Source of the DNA: Deltaproteobacteria bacterium
GTDB taxonomy: Bacteria > Myxococcota_A > Polyangia > GCA-2747355
DNA length: 34,044 nt
NCBI GenBank assembly: GCA_020633415.1
Contig: JACKDQ010000022.1
Span: 1-34,044 of the forward strand
Direction: 5' to 3'
The position numbers and the translations under genes are program-made. The notes under the pieces were generated by a model. That model ran no database searches. It was not told where the DNA came from and saw only the letters and a program-made list of their open reading frames with translations. Of the stretch, positions 9,033 to 16,933 are shown one piece after another; position 1 is the stretch's first letter, and each line of letters begins with the position of its first letter.

Positions 9033-9656
9033 GTGCTTTTGTCTTCAGACAAGATGCCCAGTAACGACGCGATCTTCGCCGCCTCTGGTAGCAGACAGGC
9101 CCGCGCCCTGTCAATCGGCGTGGCACTGGTTTGCCTGTGGACGTTGCCAGCGACCCAGGCGGCGGCCGACGCCAGGCTGAGCACGCACGCCGGCACGCTC
9201 AGTGCGGCAATCGGCCCCCAGTACGCTTACCTGGTCTTTGCCCCCGGCGACGAACCAGCAGGCGGCGGGGCCCTGCTGTCGCTGGAGTACTGGTTCGCCG
9301 AGCAAGTCGCGCTCCAGCTGGCGGGTCAGTGGACGGCCCACGGTCTGACCAAGACCGAGAACCGGCAATTGGCTGGGACATTCCAGCTTGGCACCTTTGG
9401 TGTCGGCCTGGCCTATCGCCTCGATCTATTGGCGATCGATCTGCAGCTAGAAGCCGGGATTCAGTTATTATTTCGGAAGATTGACCAGCAGCAGGCGAGC
9501 GATTTTGGCGTTCGTGTGGGCCTCAGTCTGCGTTACTGGCTCGGGCCGCATCTGGGCCTCGGACTGGCCGTGCACTATCACGGATTCATCACCGATCTCG
9601 GTGGCATCCCAGCCTACGTCAATGTCGGTCCGTTGCTGACCCTGCGCCTACCCTAG
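9033..9656 (+). CDS. Small outer-membrane beta-barrel protein candidate
   Basis: The protein of up to 207 residues has a hydrophobic signal segment (ARALSIGVALVCLWTLPATQAAA) and then alternating amphipathic strands (VALQLAGQW, GVGLAYRLDLLAIDLQLEAG, GLGLAVHYHGF), ending in LLTLRLP, a typical barrel terminus. It resembles the small outer-membrane barrels common in myxobacteria, though I do not recognise the exact family. The start is GTG at 9033 with GAAGG upstream; ATG at 9054 is an alternative without a Shine-Dalgarno. Only 26 nt separate this start from that of the divergent YfgM-like gene. Confidence 0.65.
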   Translation: MLLSSDKMPSNDAIFAASGSRQARALSIGVALVCLWTLPATQAAADARLSTHAGTLSAAIGPQYAYLVFAPGDEPAGGGALLSLEYWFAEQVALQLAGQWTAHGLTKTENRQLAGTFQLGTFGVGLAYRLDLLAIDLQLEAGIQLLFRKIDQQQASDFGVRVGLSLRYWLGPHLGLGLAVHYHGFITDLGGIPAYVNVGPLLTLRLP

Positions 9657-9665
9657 TGTCAGGGC

Positions 9666-9689
9666 GTGATCGCCAAGCTGTGCGATCAC
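9666..9689. terminator. Perfect 8-bp hairpin after the barrel gene
   Basis: GTGATCGC, an 8-nt loop, then GCGATCAC. It lies 10 nt after the stop of the barrel gene and before era, where a terminator is expected. There is no T-tract, so it could also be a protein-binding palindrome. Confidence 0.4.
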
Positions 9690-9757
9690 CACGACGCTCT
9701 GGGACGACACCGCTCCGTTATTTGTGATACAGACCGACGCGAGCGAGGACCGAAGAC

Positions 9758-10702
9758 GTGGCAGAGTCTGGAAAAGATCCCAATTCGCCTTCAACGCGCG
9801 CAGGCTTCTGCACGCTGTTTGGGCGACCCAACGTCGGTAAATCGACGCTGCTCAACGCGCTGCTCGGCAGCAAGGTCGCGATCGTCAGTCACCGACCACA
9901 AACGACGCGCAACCGGATCCTCGGCGTTCGAACTGAGGGCGATGATCAGCTGGTCGTGATCGACACGCCAGGGGTACATCGCCGGCGTGCCAACCTCAAT
10001 CGCTTCATGGTGCAAGAAGCCCTAGGCAGCCTCGCCGGGATCGACACGGCCGTGTTGGTCACTGAAGTTGCCCGCGACGCTGCCGCGATCCATGCCGAGG
10101 ATCGCTACGCACTCGAACTCTTGAGCACACACCTTGCCGAAGATCAGGTTCAGCGCCAGCAGATCGTGGTTGTCGTCAACAAGATCGACCGACTGACCGA
10201 CAAGCGCTTACTCCTGCCGCTGATCGAAGCCTGGCACGCACAGGGGCTGCAGCGCATTGTACCGATTTCAGCGCTACAAAAAGATGGCATAGACGCCCTC
10301 TGGCGCGAGATCACATCCACCCTGCCCCACGGCCCCCACCTTTACGCTCAAGACATGCTTACCGACCGAGCCGAACGGTTTTTGGCCGCCGAGCTGGTCC
10401 GCGAACAAGTCTTTCATCGCTGTCGTCAAGAGCTTCCCCATGCAGTCGCCGTCGAGGTCGAAGCGTTCGACGAACGCAAAGATGGCGAAGTCGCGATCTC
10501 TGCGCTGATTCACGTCGAGCGCGAATCACAAAAAGCGATCGTGATCGGCAAGGGCGGCACAATGATCAAGGCGATCGGCGAGGCTGCCCGCGCCGCGATC
10601 GGCGAACTCCTCGGCTGCACTGTCCATCTGCGTCTGCAGGTTCACGTCGAGCCCGATTGGACCCACAACCCGGCGTCACGTCGCCGTTTCGGTTACGAGT
10701 AG
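9758..10702 (+). CDS. era: GTPase Era
   Basis: Era is a GTP-binding protein that binds the 3' end of 16S rRNA and helps 30S subunit maturation. The 314 residues show G1 GRPNVGKS at 22-29, G3 DTPG at 69-72, G4 NKID at 141-144, and a C-terminal KH domain with GKGG at 264-267 in the IVIGKGGTMIKAIG motif. The length is near the family norm. The start is GTG at 9758, with GAGGA upstream. The gene is followed 5 nt later by der, so the two ribosome-assembly GTPases are likely co-transcribed. Confidence 0.97.
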   Translation: MAESGKDPNSPSTRAGFCTLFGRPNVGKSTLLNALLGSKVAIVSHRPQTTRNRILGVRTEGDDQLVVIDTPGVHRRRANLNRFMVQEALGSLAGIDTAVLVTEVARDAAAIHAEDRYALELLSTHLAEDQVQRQQIVVVVNKIDRLTDKRLLLPLIEAWHAQGLQRIVPISALQKDGIDALWREITSTLPHGPHLYAQDMLTDRAERFLAAELVREQVFHRCRQELPHAVAVEVEAFDERKDGEVAISALIHVERESQKAIVIGKGGTMIKAIGEAARAAIGELLGCTVHLRLQVHVEPDWTHNPASRRRFGYE

Positions 10703-10707
10703 CGTCG

Positions 10708-12102
10708 ATGCTTCCAACCGTAGCTATCGTCGGCCGGCCGAATGTCGGCAAATCGACCCTGTTCAACCGCCTCGTCGGTGGCCGCTCAGCACTGGTCGCT
10801 GACCTGCCGGGCATGACCCGCGACCGCCACTACGGCGTTGTGCGCCAAGGCGTGCGCCCGTTCTACTTGATCGATACCGGCGGTTTCCTGCCCGACGCTG
10901 ACGAGGGGATCGACCGAGCGATCGCCCTGCAAACTCGCATCGCGATCGACGAAGCTGACGCGGTCCTCGTGGTTTGGGATGGACGCGAGGGGCTGACCAC
11001 AACCGACGAAGCGATCGTCGCCTATTTGCGAAAGTCAGACCGACCGGTGATCTATGCGGTCAACAAGGTCGATGGTCGCCAGCAGCGCGACGCAGTCGGC
11101 GAGTTTTACCGGCTTGGAGTCAACGAATTCTTTGAAATCTCCGCCGAGCACCGGTTGGGCGTCGACGAGCTGCTCGAAGCGATTGAGCAGATATTATTTG
11201 CCGACGCCGACGAACCCAACGCTGGCGAACCTGACGCGATCGGGTCAGAGGCCCCGCCGGAGACGGCGGAGGAGACAGCGGAGGAGACAGCCGAGGAGAC
11301 AATTCGCATCGCACTGGTCGGCCGTCCCAACGCGGGCAAGTCAGCACTGATCAATCGTCTCGCCGGTTCGGATCGCGCGATCGTCTCCGAGGTACCGGGC
11401 ACGACGCGAGATCCGGTCGACATCGAACTGACCCATGACGGCAGAAAAATAGTCCTCGTCGATACTGCCGGCTTGCGGCGTCGCAAAAACGCCGGCCCCG
11501 AAATGGAAAAGCTCGCTGGGCTTTGGTCGCTGCGCCGCATCGAAGATGCCGACGTCAGCTGCCTGCTGATCGACAGCGAGGCCGGCCTGACGATCCAAGA
11601 TGCGCGTATCGCCAGTTGGGCGATCGATGCCGGTCGTGCCTTGGTGCTGGTGCTCTCCAAAGCCGACCTGATCAAACGCGACAGCGAAAAGAAGCGCGCA
11701 CTGCGCAAAGAGATCGACGAGAAGCTCAATTTCGCCGCCCACGCGCCGATCGTCGAGCTCTCAGCGCTCACCGGCCAAGGCGTGCAAAAGCTGCTGCCAA
11801 CGGTGCTCCGCGTACGCGAACGCTGGTCGTCGCGCCTGCCAACCGCCGAGCTCAACCGCTTTCTCGAAGAGATCGTCGCCGAGCACACCCCGCCCAGCTT
11901 CCGCGGCCGGCCCGTCAAGCTCTACTACGTCACACAGGCCCAGGCCCGTCCCCCAACGTTCATCGTCAGCACAAACCACGCCGACGGCGTGCCGATGGCC
12001 TATCGCCGCTACGTCGCCAACCGGTTGCGCGAGCGATACGACTTCGACGGGACTCCGATTCGGCTGTTCTTCCGGCAGCGCAAGCGGAGCAAACGGCGCT
12101 AG
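10708..12102 (+). CDS. der: Ribosome-assembly GTPase Der (EngA)
   Basis: Der has two tandem G domains and a C-terminal KH-like domain and acts in 50S subunit assembly. Here the first P-loop GRPNVGKS is at 9-16 and the second GRPNAGKS at 205-212, with DTGG and DTAG switch motifs and NKVD and SKAD recognition motifs. The C-terminal region (SFRGRPVKLYYVTQAQARPP) is the family KH-like part. The start ATG at 10708 gives 464 residues and MLPTVAIVGR, the usual beginning; a frame extending to 10657 would lie inside era. The linker between G domains (about 163-198) carries a TAEE repeat. It begins 5 nt after the era stop. Confidence 0.97.
   Translation: MLPTVAIVGRPNVGKSTLFNRLVGGRSALVADLPGMTRDRHYGVVRQGVRPFYLIDTGGFLPDADEGIDRAIALQTRIAIDEADAVLVVWDGREGLTTTDEAIVAYLRKSDRPVIYAVNKVDGRQQRDAVGEFYRLGVNEFFEISAEHRLGVDELLEAIEQILFADADEPNAGEPDAIGSEAPPETAEETAEETAEETIRIALVGRPNAGKSALINRLAGSDRAIVSEVPGTTRDPVDIELTHDGRKIVLVDTAGLRRRKNAGPEMEKLAGLWSLRRIEDADVSCLLIDSEAGLTIQDARIASWAIDAGRALVLVLSKADLIKRDSEKKRALRKEIDEKLNFAAHAPIVELSALTGQGVQKLLPTVLRVRERWSSRLPTAELNRFLEEIVAEHTPPSFRGRPVKLYYVTQAQARPPTFIVSTNHADGVPMAYRRYVANRLRERYDFDGTPIRLFFRQRKRSKRR
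11260..11301 (+). repeat. 12-bp tandem repeat in the der linker
   Basis: About 3.5 copies of GAGACAGCGGAG with small changes encode a run of Thr-Ala-Glu-Glu between the two G domains. This region is a flexible acidic linker, and copy number could vary between strains. Confidence 0.85.
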
Positions 12103-12136
12103 CCGCGCCCGCCTCGAGCGCACCTGGCGGTGCTCA

Positions 12137-12802
12137 CTAGGCGGTTTCTTCCTCGTCTGCGCCTTCGAGACTGCGTGCCTTGTCATCGCGTAGCTTGCGC
12201 AGCGCTTTGATTTCGGCGTTGGCCTCGGGCGATAGCTGGCCCTGTCGTTCGAAGGCGGCGACGGCGCGATCGATCACCTCTACGTCGAGGGACAGTCGAC
12301 TGCGCAGCGCTTCGTGCATTTCCAAGAACACGTCATAAAAATCGCGCAACTGATCGCCCTTGCGCAGCGGCGACATGGGATGGAGGCGATCCTCGGCGAC
12401 TTCGTGCATCTCTCGCGAGACCTTATGCAGCGGCCCGGCCACCTTGTGGGTGACGATGATGCCGTACATCGCCAGGATCAGCGAGAACGCCAAACCGAAG
12501 CCGATCAATACGACAAGCCGCAAACGATCGCGTCCACGCAGGTCCTCTTCGAGCTGTTTCAGATCAGCATCCGAAACGATCGCACCTTGACTGCGGCAGA
12601 GCGTATCGCATTCGGAGACCGAAGCGGGTTTGCTTAGCGCCCGGATACGCTCGATCTTTGAAGCCTTGCGCATCTCGCCGTACCAAACGTATCCGAGTCC
12701 GGCGGTGAGCGCACCGCTGACCATCACCATCATCATCGTAAACGTCAACTGGTACTTCCAGTCGAGCAGATAGTTGCGCAGTTTGCGCTTATGCTGAGGC
12801 AT
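12137..12802 (-). CDS. Two-helix membrane protein with HAMP-like region
   Basis: The 221 residues hold a transmembrane helix at about 19-42, a short extracytoplasmic loop with CDTLC, a second helix at about 97-115, and then VAGPLHKV, which fits the start of a HAMP-type signal-relay domain, followed by a coiled or helical cytosolic tail. No kinase, methyl-accepting or cyclase domain is attached, so it would be a stand-alone HAMP protein that passes signals to a separate partner. Similar signal proteins occur in myxobacteria. It follows the HEAT-repeat gene with 3 nt between stop and start, with AGGTG before the ATG overlapping that gene's end, so translation is probably coupled. Confidence 0.7.
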   Translation of the reverse strand: MPQHKRKLRNYLLDWKYQLTFTMMMVMVSGALTAGLGYVWYGEMRKASKIERIRALSKPASVSECDTLCRSQGAIVSDADLKQLEEDLRGRDRLRLVVLIGFGLAFSLILAMYGIIVTHKVAGPLHKVSREMHEVAEDRLHPMSPLRKGDQLRDFYDVFLEMHEALRSRLSLDVEVIDRAVAAFERQGQLSPEANAEIKALRKLRDDKARSLEGADEEETA

Positions 12803-12805
12803 CGT

Positions 12806-13633
12806 TCACCTGCCACCTTCGTTTAAGTAAGCGCCAACGATCTGTTGCCGCGCGCCCTGAGCCGCCCCGGCCAAGAGCTCGCCCCAAATACCCGCCTGCG
12901 CGCGCGGGGTAAACTCCGATTCGGAGACGACCATGCTGGCCCCACCTGAATAAAAGCCCTTCATGCTATTTCCCGGAAAGGTCGATAGCGAAACACGCAC
13001 AGCGCAGGACAAGGTCAACGAGTTGCCGCTCTTCGAAACGGTCAGCTGATTGATCGCGCCATCGATCACAAAACCGATCATCTTGCGCTGTTTGAGCTGA
13101 GTGGCCGAAGGCATTCCGCCCGAAGGCCAGCGCGTCACCACACCCGGGGCCTTGCCAAACTCAGCGGTCAGTTCCTGTTGAAACCGTGTCGCCAGCTCCG
13201 GCCCGCCGCGCCCCGCACTGTTTTTGATCTTGCGGACTTGCACGAAAAAGCGTCCGCTGTCCGGCTGACTCAGACCCGCCAGCGCCTTCTTCGCCTGCTC
13301 GATCACGAAGCTGTGTTGTTCGCGACGCAACAAGAGCTTCAGTGCTGGTACGCCGCGCGGATCGGCGATCTGGCCGATACTCGCCGCCGACATGCCGCGA
13401 ACCACGTGCTGAGGATCCTTGAGCGCTTGGATCAATGCCGGGATACCGCGACGGTCTTTGAGCCGCCCGAGAGCCATTGCTGCTTGCAGCCGGACCTTGT
13501 AGCTGTCGTCGGTCTCCAGCAAGCGAATGAGCTGACCAACGCGATCGGCATGGGCCAGCTGCGGCGCCAAAAGCGCCACAATGACGCACAGCGCACGCCC
13601 TAGCGGCAAGAGTGAGACAGCGAACTGATCCAT
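12806..13633 (-). CDS. Exported HEAT-repeat protein
   Basis: From ATG 13633 the protein is 275 residues with a signal peptide (LGRALCVIVALLAPQLAHA). HEAT or PBS-lyase-type repeats follow, seen as KVRLQAAMALGRLKDRRGIPALIQAL and VVRGMSAASIGQIADPRGVPAL segments. These form an alpha-solenoid used for protein binding. The C-terminal half (about 130-275) is a separate beta-rich domain I do not recognise. The frame is open further upstream to a TTG at 13750, but that end lacks a signal-like start. It leads the HAMP gene by 3 nt, so the two may form an envelope signal pair. No Shine-Dalgarno or clear promoter is visible. Confidence 0.7.
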   Translation of the reverse strand: MDQFAVSLLPLGRALCVIVALLAPQLAHADRVGQLIRLLETDDSYKVRLQAAMALGRLKDRRGIPALIQALKDPQHVVRGMSAASIGQIADPRGVPALKLLLRREQHSFVIEQAKKALAGLSQPDSGRFFVQVRKIKNSAGRGGPELATRFQQELTAEFGKAPGVVTRWPSGGMPSATQLKQRKMIGFVIDGAINQLTVSKSGNSLTLSCAVRVSLSTFPGNSMKGFYSGGASMVVSESEFTPRAQAGIWGELLAGAAQGARQQIVGAYLNEGGR

Positions 13634-13765
13634 CAGCGTATTGGACGAACGACTCCGCGCCGTATTTACCCCGCTGGGCCCCAAAACATCGGCGCCACCG
13701 TTCGAGGAGAGTGCTGGGTCGACTTTAATGCGCCTTGGCTCAAATAACAACGACGTCGGGGCGCG

Positions 13766-14275
13766 CTAAAGTCGGGCATGCTTTTGCGCTAACGCGACGT
13801 AGTGCTCGGCAGAATCGGCGATCCAGCGCAGCTCCGCATCGCTCACCTCGCGCCGCACGCGCGCCGGTGATCCAACGATTAGTGAATTTGGCGCATAGGT
13901 TTTGCCGGGCGGAACGACCGCGCCGGCAGCGACGATGCACCCGCTTGGAATCTCACTATCATCGAGGACCGTCGCACCCATGCCGATCAGAACATCGTCA
14001 GCGATGCGGCAGCCGTGGAGAATGGCGCCGTGACCAACGGTAACTCGCGAACCAACGTGCGTCGCGAATTTGCCGGAGGTCACATGGATTACTGTACGAT
14101 CTTGTATGTTTGTCTTTTCGCCGATGCGAATGTAGTGCACATCGCCCCGAACGACGCAGCCGTACCAGATGCTCGAATCGGCACCCAACACCACGTCTCC
14201 CAGCACGACGGCATCGGGGGCGACGAATGCATCGCGGGAGATTTGCGGTGTCTTGCCCTCAAACGTTGTGATCAT
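13766..14275 (-). CDS. Gamma-class carbonic anhydrase-like protein (YrdA/PaaY family)
   Basis: The 169 residues are a left-handed beta-helix with hexapeptide repeats (VVLGDVVLGADSSIW, RVTVGHGAILHGC). The zinc-ligand histidines His64, His82 and His87 sit in the family motifs NIQDRTVIHV and VGHGAILHGC. Members bind a metal at the trimer interface and often interconvert carbon dioxide and bicarbonate, though activity varies. The start is ATG at 14275. A promoter lies directly before it with no room for a Shine-Dalgarno, so the mRNA is probably leaderless. It diverges from a PilZ gene and shares an inverted repeat with it. Confidence 0.9.
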   Translation of the reverse strand: MITTFEGKTPQISRDAFVAPDAVVLGDVVLGADSSIWYGCVVRGDVHYIRIGEKTNIQDRTVIHVTSGKFATHVGSRVTVGHGAILHGCRIADDVLIGMGATVLDDSEIPSGCIVAAGAVVPPGKTYAPNSLIVGSPARVRREVSDAELRWIADSAEHYVALAQKHARL

Positions 14276-14281
14276 CGGTAG

Positions 14282-14310
14282 TTAATACCGCCGGCTAGCC
14301 AGACGGTCAA
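14282..14310 (-). promoter_or_regulatory. Promoter of the gamma-carbonic anhydrase gene, leaderless
   Basis: On the minus strand TTGACC (14310-14305) and TATTAA (14287-14282) are 17 nt apart. The base 7 nt after the -10 box is 14275, the A of the ATG, so the transcript is expected to begin at the start codon. Confidence 0.65.
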
Positions 14311-14312
14311 GA

Positions 14313-14351
14313 GGTAGTCAGATGTAGGTTTTTTGACTTCATCTGACTACC
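14313..14351. promoter_or_regulatory. Perfect 12-bp inverted repeat between two divergent promoters, likely operator
   Basis: GGTAGTCAGATG (14313-14324) and CATCTGACTACC (14340-14351) are exact reverse complements separated by 15 nt. The right arm sits in the spacer of the plus-strand promoter and the left arm ends 2 nt from the minus-strand -35 box. A regulator bound here could control both genes. A hairpin role is less likely, as both genes run away from it. Confidence 0.6.
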
Positions 14352-14360
14352 ACGTATGCT
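14333..14360 (+). promoter_or_regulatory. Promoter of the PilZ operon, leaderless
   Basis: TTGACT (14333-14338) and TATGCT (14355-14360) are 16 nt apart. The base 7 nt after the -10 box is 14367, the G of the GTG start. The -35 box lies in the loop of the inverted repeat. Confidence 0.6.
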
Positions 14361-14366
14361 GAGGGC

Positions 14367-14744
14367 GTGACGCATTCAACCACCGCTCAGGCACCGACCG
14401 ATCGCCGTAGCTGGCTACGCTTTCGCACGATCCTCCCCGTGCTACTCGAATCCCCGCTTTACGGGCAGCAGCGCTGCATTGCCCGCAATGTCTCGGGCGG
14501 CGGAATCTGCATTGAACTGGCTGACCCGTTGCCGCTCGGTACCGAGTTGCGCGTGCGTTTCACGGCACCCAACGGCACCGAGATCGTCGCGATTGGCTGT
14601 GTTCGCAACCACTACGTCTTCAACTACGCCACGCGCCAGCGCTACCGCCAACTGCGCGGCATCGGCATCCGCTTCACGGCGTTCGACGGCGCCGCTGAAA
14701 CACGCCTGCGGCGGGTGCTCGACCGCATGCAGGTGGCCCACTAG
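14367..14744 (+). CDS. Single PilZ-domain protein
   Basis: The 125 residues form one PilZ domain. The c-di-GMP-binding motifs are present: RxxxR (RSWLR, within DRRSWLRFR) and NVSGGG, close to [DN]xSxxG. Binding of c-di-GMP is therefore likely. There is no other domain, so it acts as a small receptor or adaptor. It starts with GTG at 14367 at the expected +1 of its promoter. It is followed 13 nt later by a large exported protein with a strong Shine-Dalgarno, then by tmk and a PDZ lipoprotein, so it leads a four-gene operon. Confidence 0.85.
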   Translation: MTHSTTAQAPTDRRSWLRFRTILPVLLESPLYGQQRCIARNVSGGGICIELADPLPLGTELRVRFTAPNGTEIVAIGCVRNHYVFNYATRQRYRQLRGIGIRFTAFDGAAETRLRRVLDRMQVAH

Positions 14745-14757
14745 TCCGGAGGCCACC

Positions 14758-16296
14758 ATGTCGCGTACCAGCGCCGGAAGTCGTCGATGGCTGAAACACA
14801 GCGCGCTGTGGTCAACGTTGTGCTTGATCGCTGGCACGGCCTCCGCAAAACGAGATCACGTCGCACAGAGTAGCCTCCAAACACTATTCGCGCGGATCGA
14901 CGGCAGCCCGTCGATTTCACGCCGTGCGCTGCCCAACCTCGACGCCAGCTACGAGCAGCTGCACCGCGCGCTGTTTAGACCGATTTCGCCAACCACCGTA
15001 GACAGCTACCGCCGGCTGCTATTGCAGCGACGATTACCCATTCCCGATCAACTCGGTCGATTCGTCGATTCAGACCAGCCGTTGGCTCGCGATTGGTGGA
15101 CTGAGATCGTCGGCACGCCACCAACCGACCAGGCCACCGGGGAAGCCCGACGCACCGTCGTGCTGCTTTATCGGCTGGCACTGAGCAAACGCTGGGAGGC
15201 GGCAAGTTCGATTCTGCGGTTCGCCTTCGTGCAGCAAGGGGTCTTTCGCGACCTCTGCGGCCAGCTGCTACGCGAGATGGGTCACTACGCTGTCCCAGCG
15301 CTGGTCCGCGCGCGACTGTTGCGCGACCCGCTGACCTACAAGATTAAGCGCTATGCCGAATATCAACTGGACCGCACGAACCTGCAGCAACCGATGGCCG
15401 CGCTTCGGCACGGCGATCCACGGCTGATCGCGGAGATCCTTCGAGCCTATGGCGACGTGCGTAGCGTGCTCGCCGTTTTCGCTGTCATTCGGGAACTCGA
15501 CTCGCCGCATACCGTGGTGCGCGCGGCAGCGCGCTACGCTCTCGGTCGCTACGTTGAGGGGCCTGCGCCCACCCCCTTCCGCCGACGGCTACGCTTGCCC
15601 GGCGGCCGAACGACCGAGCGCGAACGACAGCTGCGCCTGACCTACCGACAGCTCGCGCGCGTGCAACTCACGCGTCGAGCCGAGCGTCTCGGACTGATCG
15701 ATCAGGCATCAGCCAGCAGTTTCGCAACGAGCACGCTAGCGCGCGTCGTGATCGCCCGACTGGAGCAGCAAAGACAGCTCAAGCAGCAAGCGTGGATCGC
15801 CAGGGCCCTGCAAAGCAACGGGGCAAAGCGCGCTGAAACGCCCGTCGACCGCTTGGCGACGATTCTGCCCGACATCACCCAAACCGCCGAACATAGCTTG
15901 GCGGCGGCCGAGGTCTATCGCCAACAGGCCGACGAGCTCCGACGGTCGGGGGAGCTACGCCAGGCTTTGGCAGTGATCTGCAAGGTGCGACTGCTGCTCG
16001 AACGTGGCGCTGCTCAAGATCGCGAGAAGCGGCGGGCCGCCGCCGTTGCCGAAGCCCTTCTCGCCGAGCTGCTTGACGGCCAGCGCGACGTGCGCCGAAT
16101 TCGCGCTGCACGACTTGCCGATCGCAGCGCCCCGGTGTTAGATGGGCCATCACCAACACGGCGCGCGCTAGCTACGACGGCGTTTTTCGGCTTACCGATC
16201 GGTTTTCTGTTGGGCATCGCGCACTACAAACAACGCAGTAGGTGCAAGCCGCATGACCGAGGTCGTAAAGTTTTCCGCTCCGCTGATCGCGTTTGA
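14758..16296 (+). CDS. Exported protein of unknown family with HEAT/TPR-like helices and C-terminal membrane helix, 512 aa
   Basis: I chose ATG 14758 because GGAGG lies 6 nt upstream. The N-terminus (LWSTLCLIAGTASA) is a signal peptide. The body is mostly alpha-helical, with HEAT-like stretches such as VVRAAARYALGRYVEG and TPR-like helices near the C-terminus. A membrane helix follows (ATTAFFGLPIGFLLGIAHY), then a basic tail. That gives an exported domain anchored at its C-terminus. I do not recognise the family. It lies between a PilZ gene and tmk and overlaps tmk by 44 nt, so the genes are translationally linked. It may be an envelope scaffold, which is inference. Confidence 0.6.
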   Translation: MSRTSAGSRRWLKHSALWSTLCLIAGTASAKRDHVAQSSLQTLFARIDGSPSISRRALPNLDASYEQLHRALFRPISPTTVDSYRRLLLQRRLPIPDQLGRFVDSDQPLARDWWTEIVGTPPTDQATGEARRTVVLLYRLALSKRWEAASSILRFAFVQQGVFRDLCGQLLREMGHYAVPALVRARLLRDPLTYKIKRYAEYQLDRTNLQQPMAALRHGDPRLIAEILRAYGDVRSVLAVFAVIRELDSPHTVVRAAARYALGRYVEGPAPTPFRRRLRLPGGRTTERERQLRLTYRQLARVQLTRRAERLGLIDQASASSFATSTLARVVIARLEQQRQLKQQAWIARALQSNGAKRAETPVDRLATILPDITQTAEHSLAAAEVYRQQADELRRSGELRQALAVICKVRLLLERGAAQDREKRRAAAVAEALLAELLDGQRDVRRIRAARLADRSAPVLDGPSPTRRALATTAFFGLPIGFLLGIAHYKQRSRCKPHDRGRKVFRSADRV

Positions 16297-16933
16297 AGGC
16301 ATCGATGGGTCAGGAACGACAACCCAAGCGGCGCTCCTCGCCGAAGCACTCGATGCACAAGGCATTGCGGTACACACAACGCGACAGCCATTTCCCGATC
16401 CGATCGGTCTGCTGATCCGCAAGGCGCTCCAGGGGGCGATGGAGATCGACGATCGCGCATTGGCCCTGCTCTTTGCAGCCAATCGCATTCAGCACCTGGT
16501 GCAAGAGGTCGTGCCCAACTTGCAACGCGGTCTCACCGTGATCAGCGACCGCTATCTCGACTCGTCGCTGGCCTATCAAAGCCTCGACCTACCGCTGGCC
16601 TGGGTAAGGTCGATCAACCAACACATCCCACGCCCCAACCTGGTGCTCTACCTGAGGGTCGACGCCGAGATCGCGCTGCGCCGCGTCAAAGCGCGCGACG
16701 GGGCCAAGGAAATCTATGACCGGATCGCCCTTCAGAAGCGCATCTCGTTGAAATATGACGAGCTTTTAGGGTCCAGGCCGGGTCTATACCGATGCGAGGG
16801 CGGCGTCCCGAGCTGGGCGGCGGTGATCGACGGTTGCGTCCCAGCCGAAGAAGTTGCCAAATCAGTGCAAGAAACCATCGAAGAATTTGCCCAGGCGTCA
16901 GGCTTTTGGGAAACTACGGGGGTTGGCTCATGA
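16253..16933 (+). CDS. tmk: Thymidylate kinase with altered P-loop
   Basis: Thymidylate kinase converts dTMP to dTDP. The 226 residues hold FEGIDGSGTTTQ at about 13-24, the ISDRYLDSSLAYQ motif, and the LID-type region KARDGAKEIYDR. The P-loop has Thr where the Walker A Lys is normally found (GSGTTTQ rather than GSGKTTQ), and the usual REPG segment reads RQPFPDP. I recall GTTT-type P-loops in other myxobacterial Tmk proteins, so this may be a natural subfamily. The gene starts inside the upstream gene (44-nt overlap) with AGGTG before the ATG, and its stop overlaps the next start (ATGA at 16930-16933). Confidence 0.85.
   Translation: MTEVVKFSAPLIAFEGIDGSGTTTQAALLAEALDAQGIAVHTTRQPFPDPIGLLIRKALQGAMEIDDRALALLFAANRIQHLVQEVVPNLQRGLTVISDRYLDSSLAYQSLDLPLAWVRSINQHIPRPNLVLYLRVDAEIALRRVKARDGAKEIYDRIALQKRISLKYDELLGSRPGLYRCEGGVPSWAAVIDGCVPAEEVAKSVQETIEEFAQASGFWETTGVGS

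Noticed and set aside
11106..11918. Minus-strand reading frame of 270 codons
   Set aside because: It is antisense to der and is Ser/Arg-rich without motifs.
12102..12136. Possible small hairpin between der and the HAMP gene
   Set aside because: The stem is only about 5 bp and there is no T-tract; it is too weak to list.
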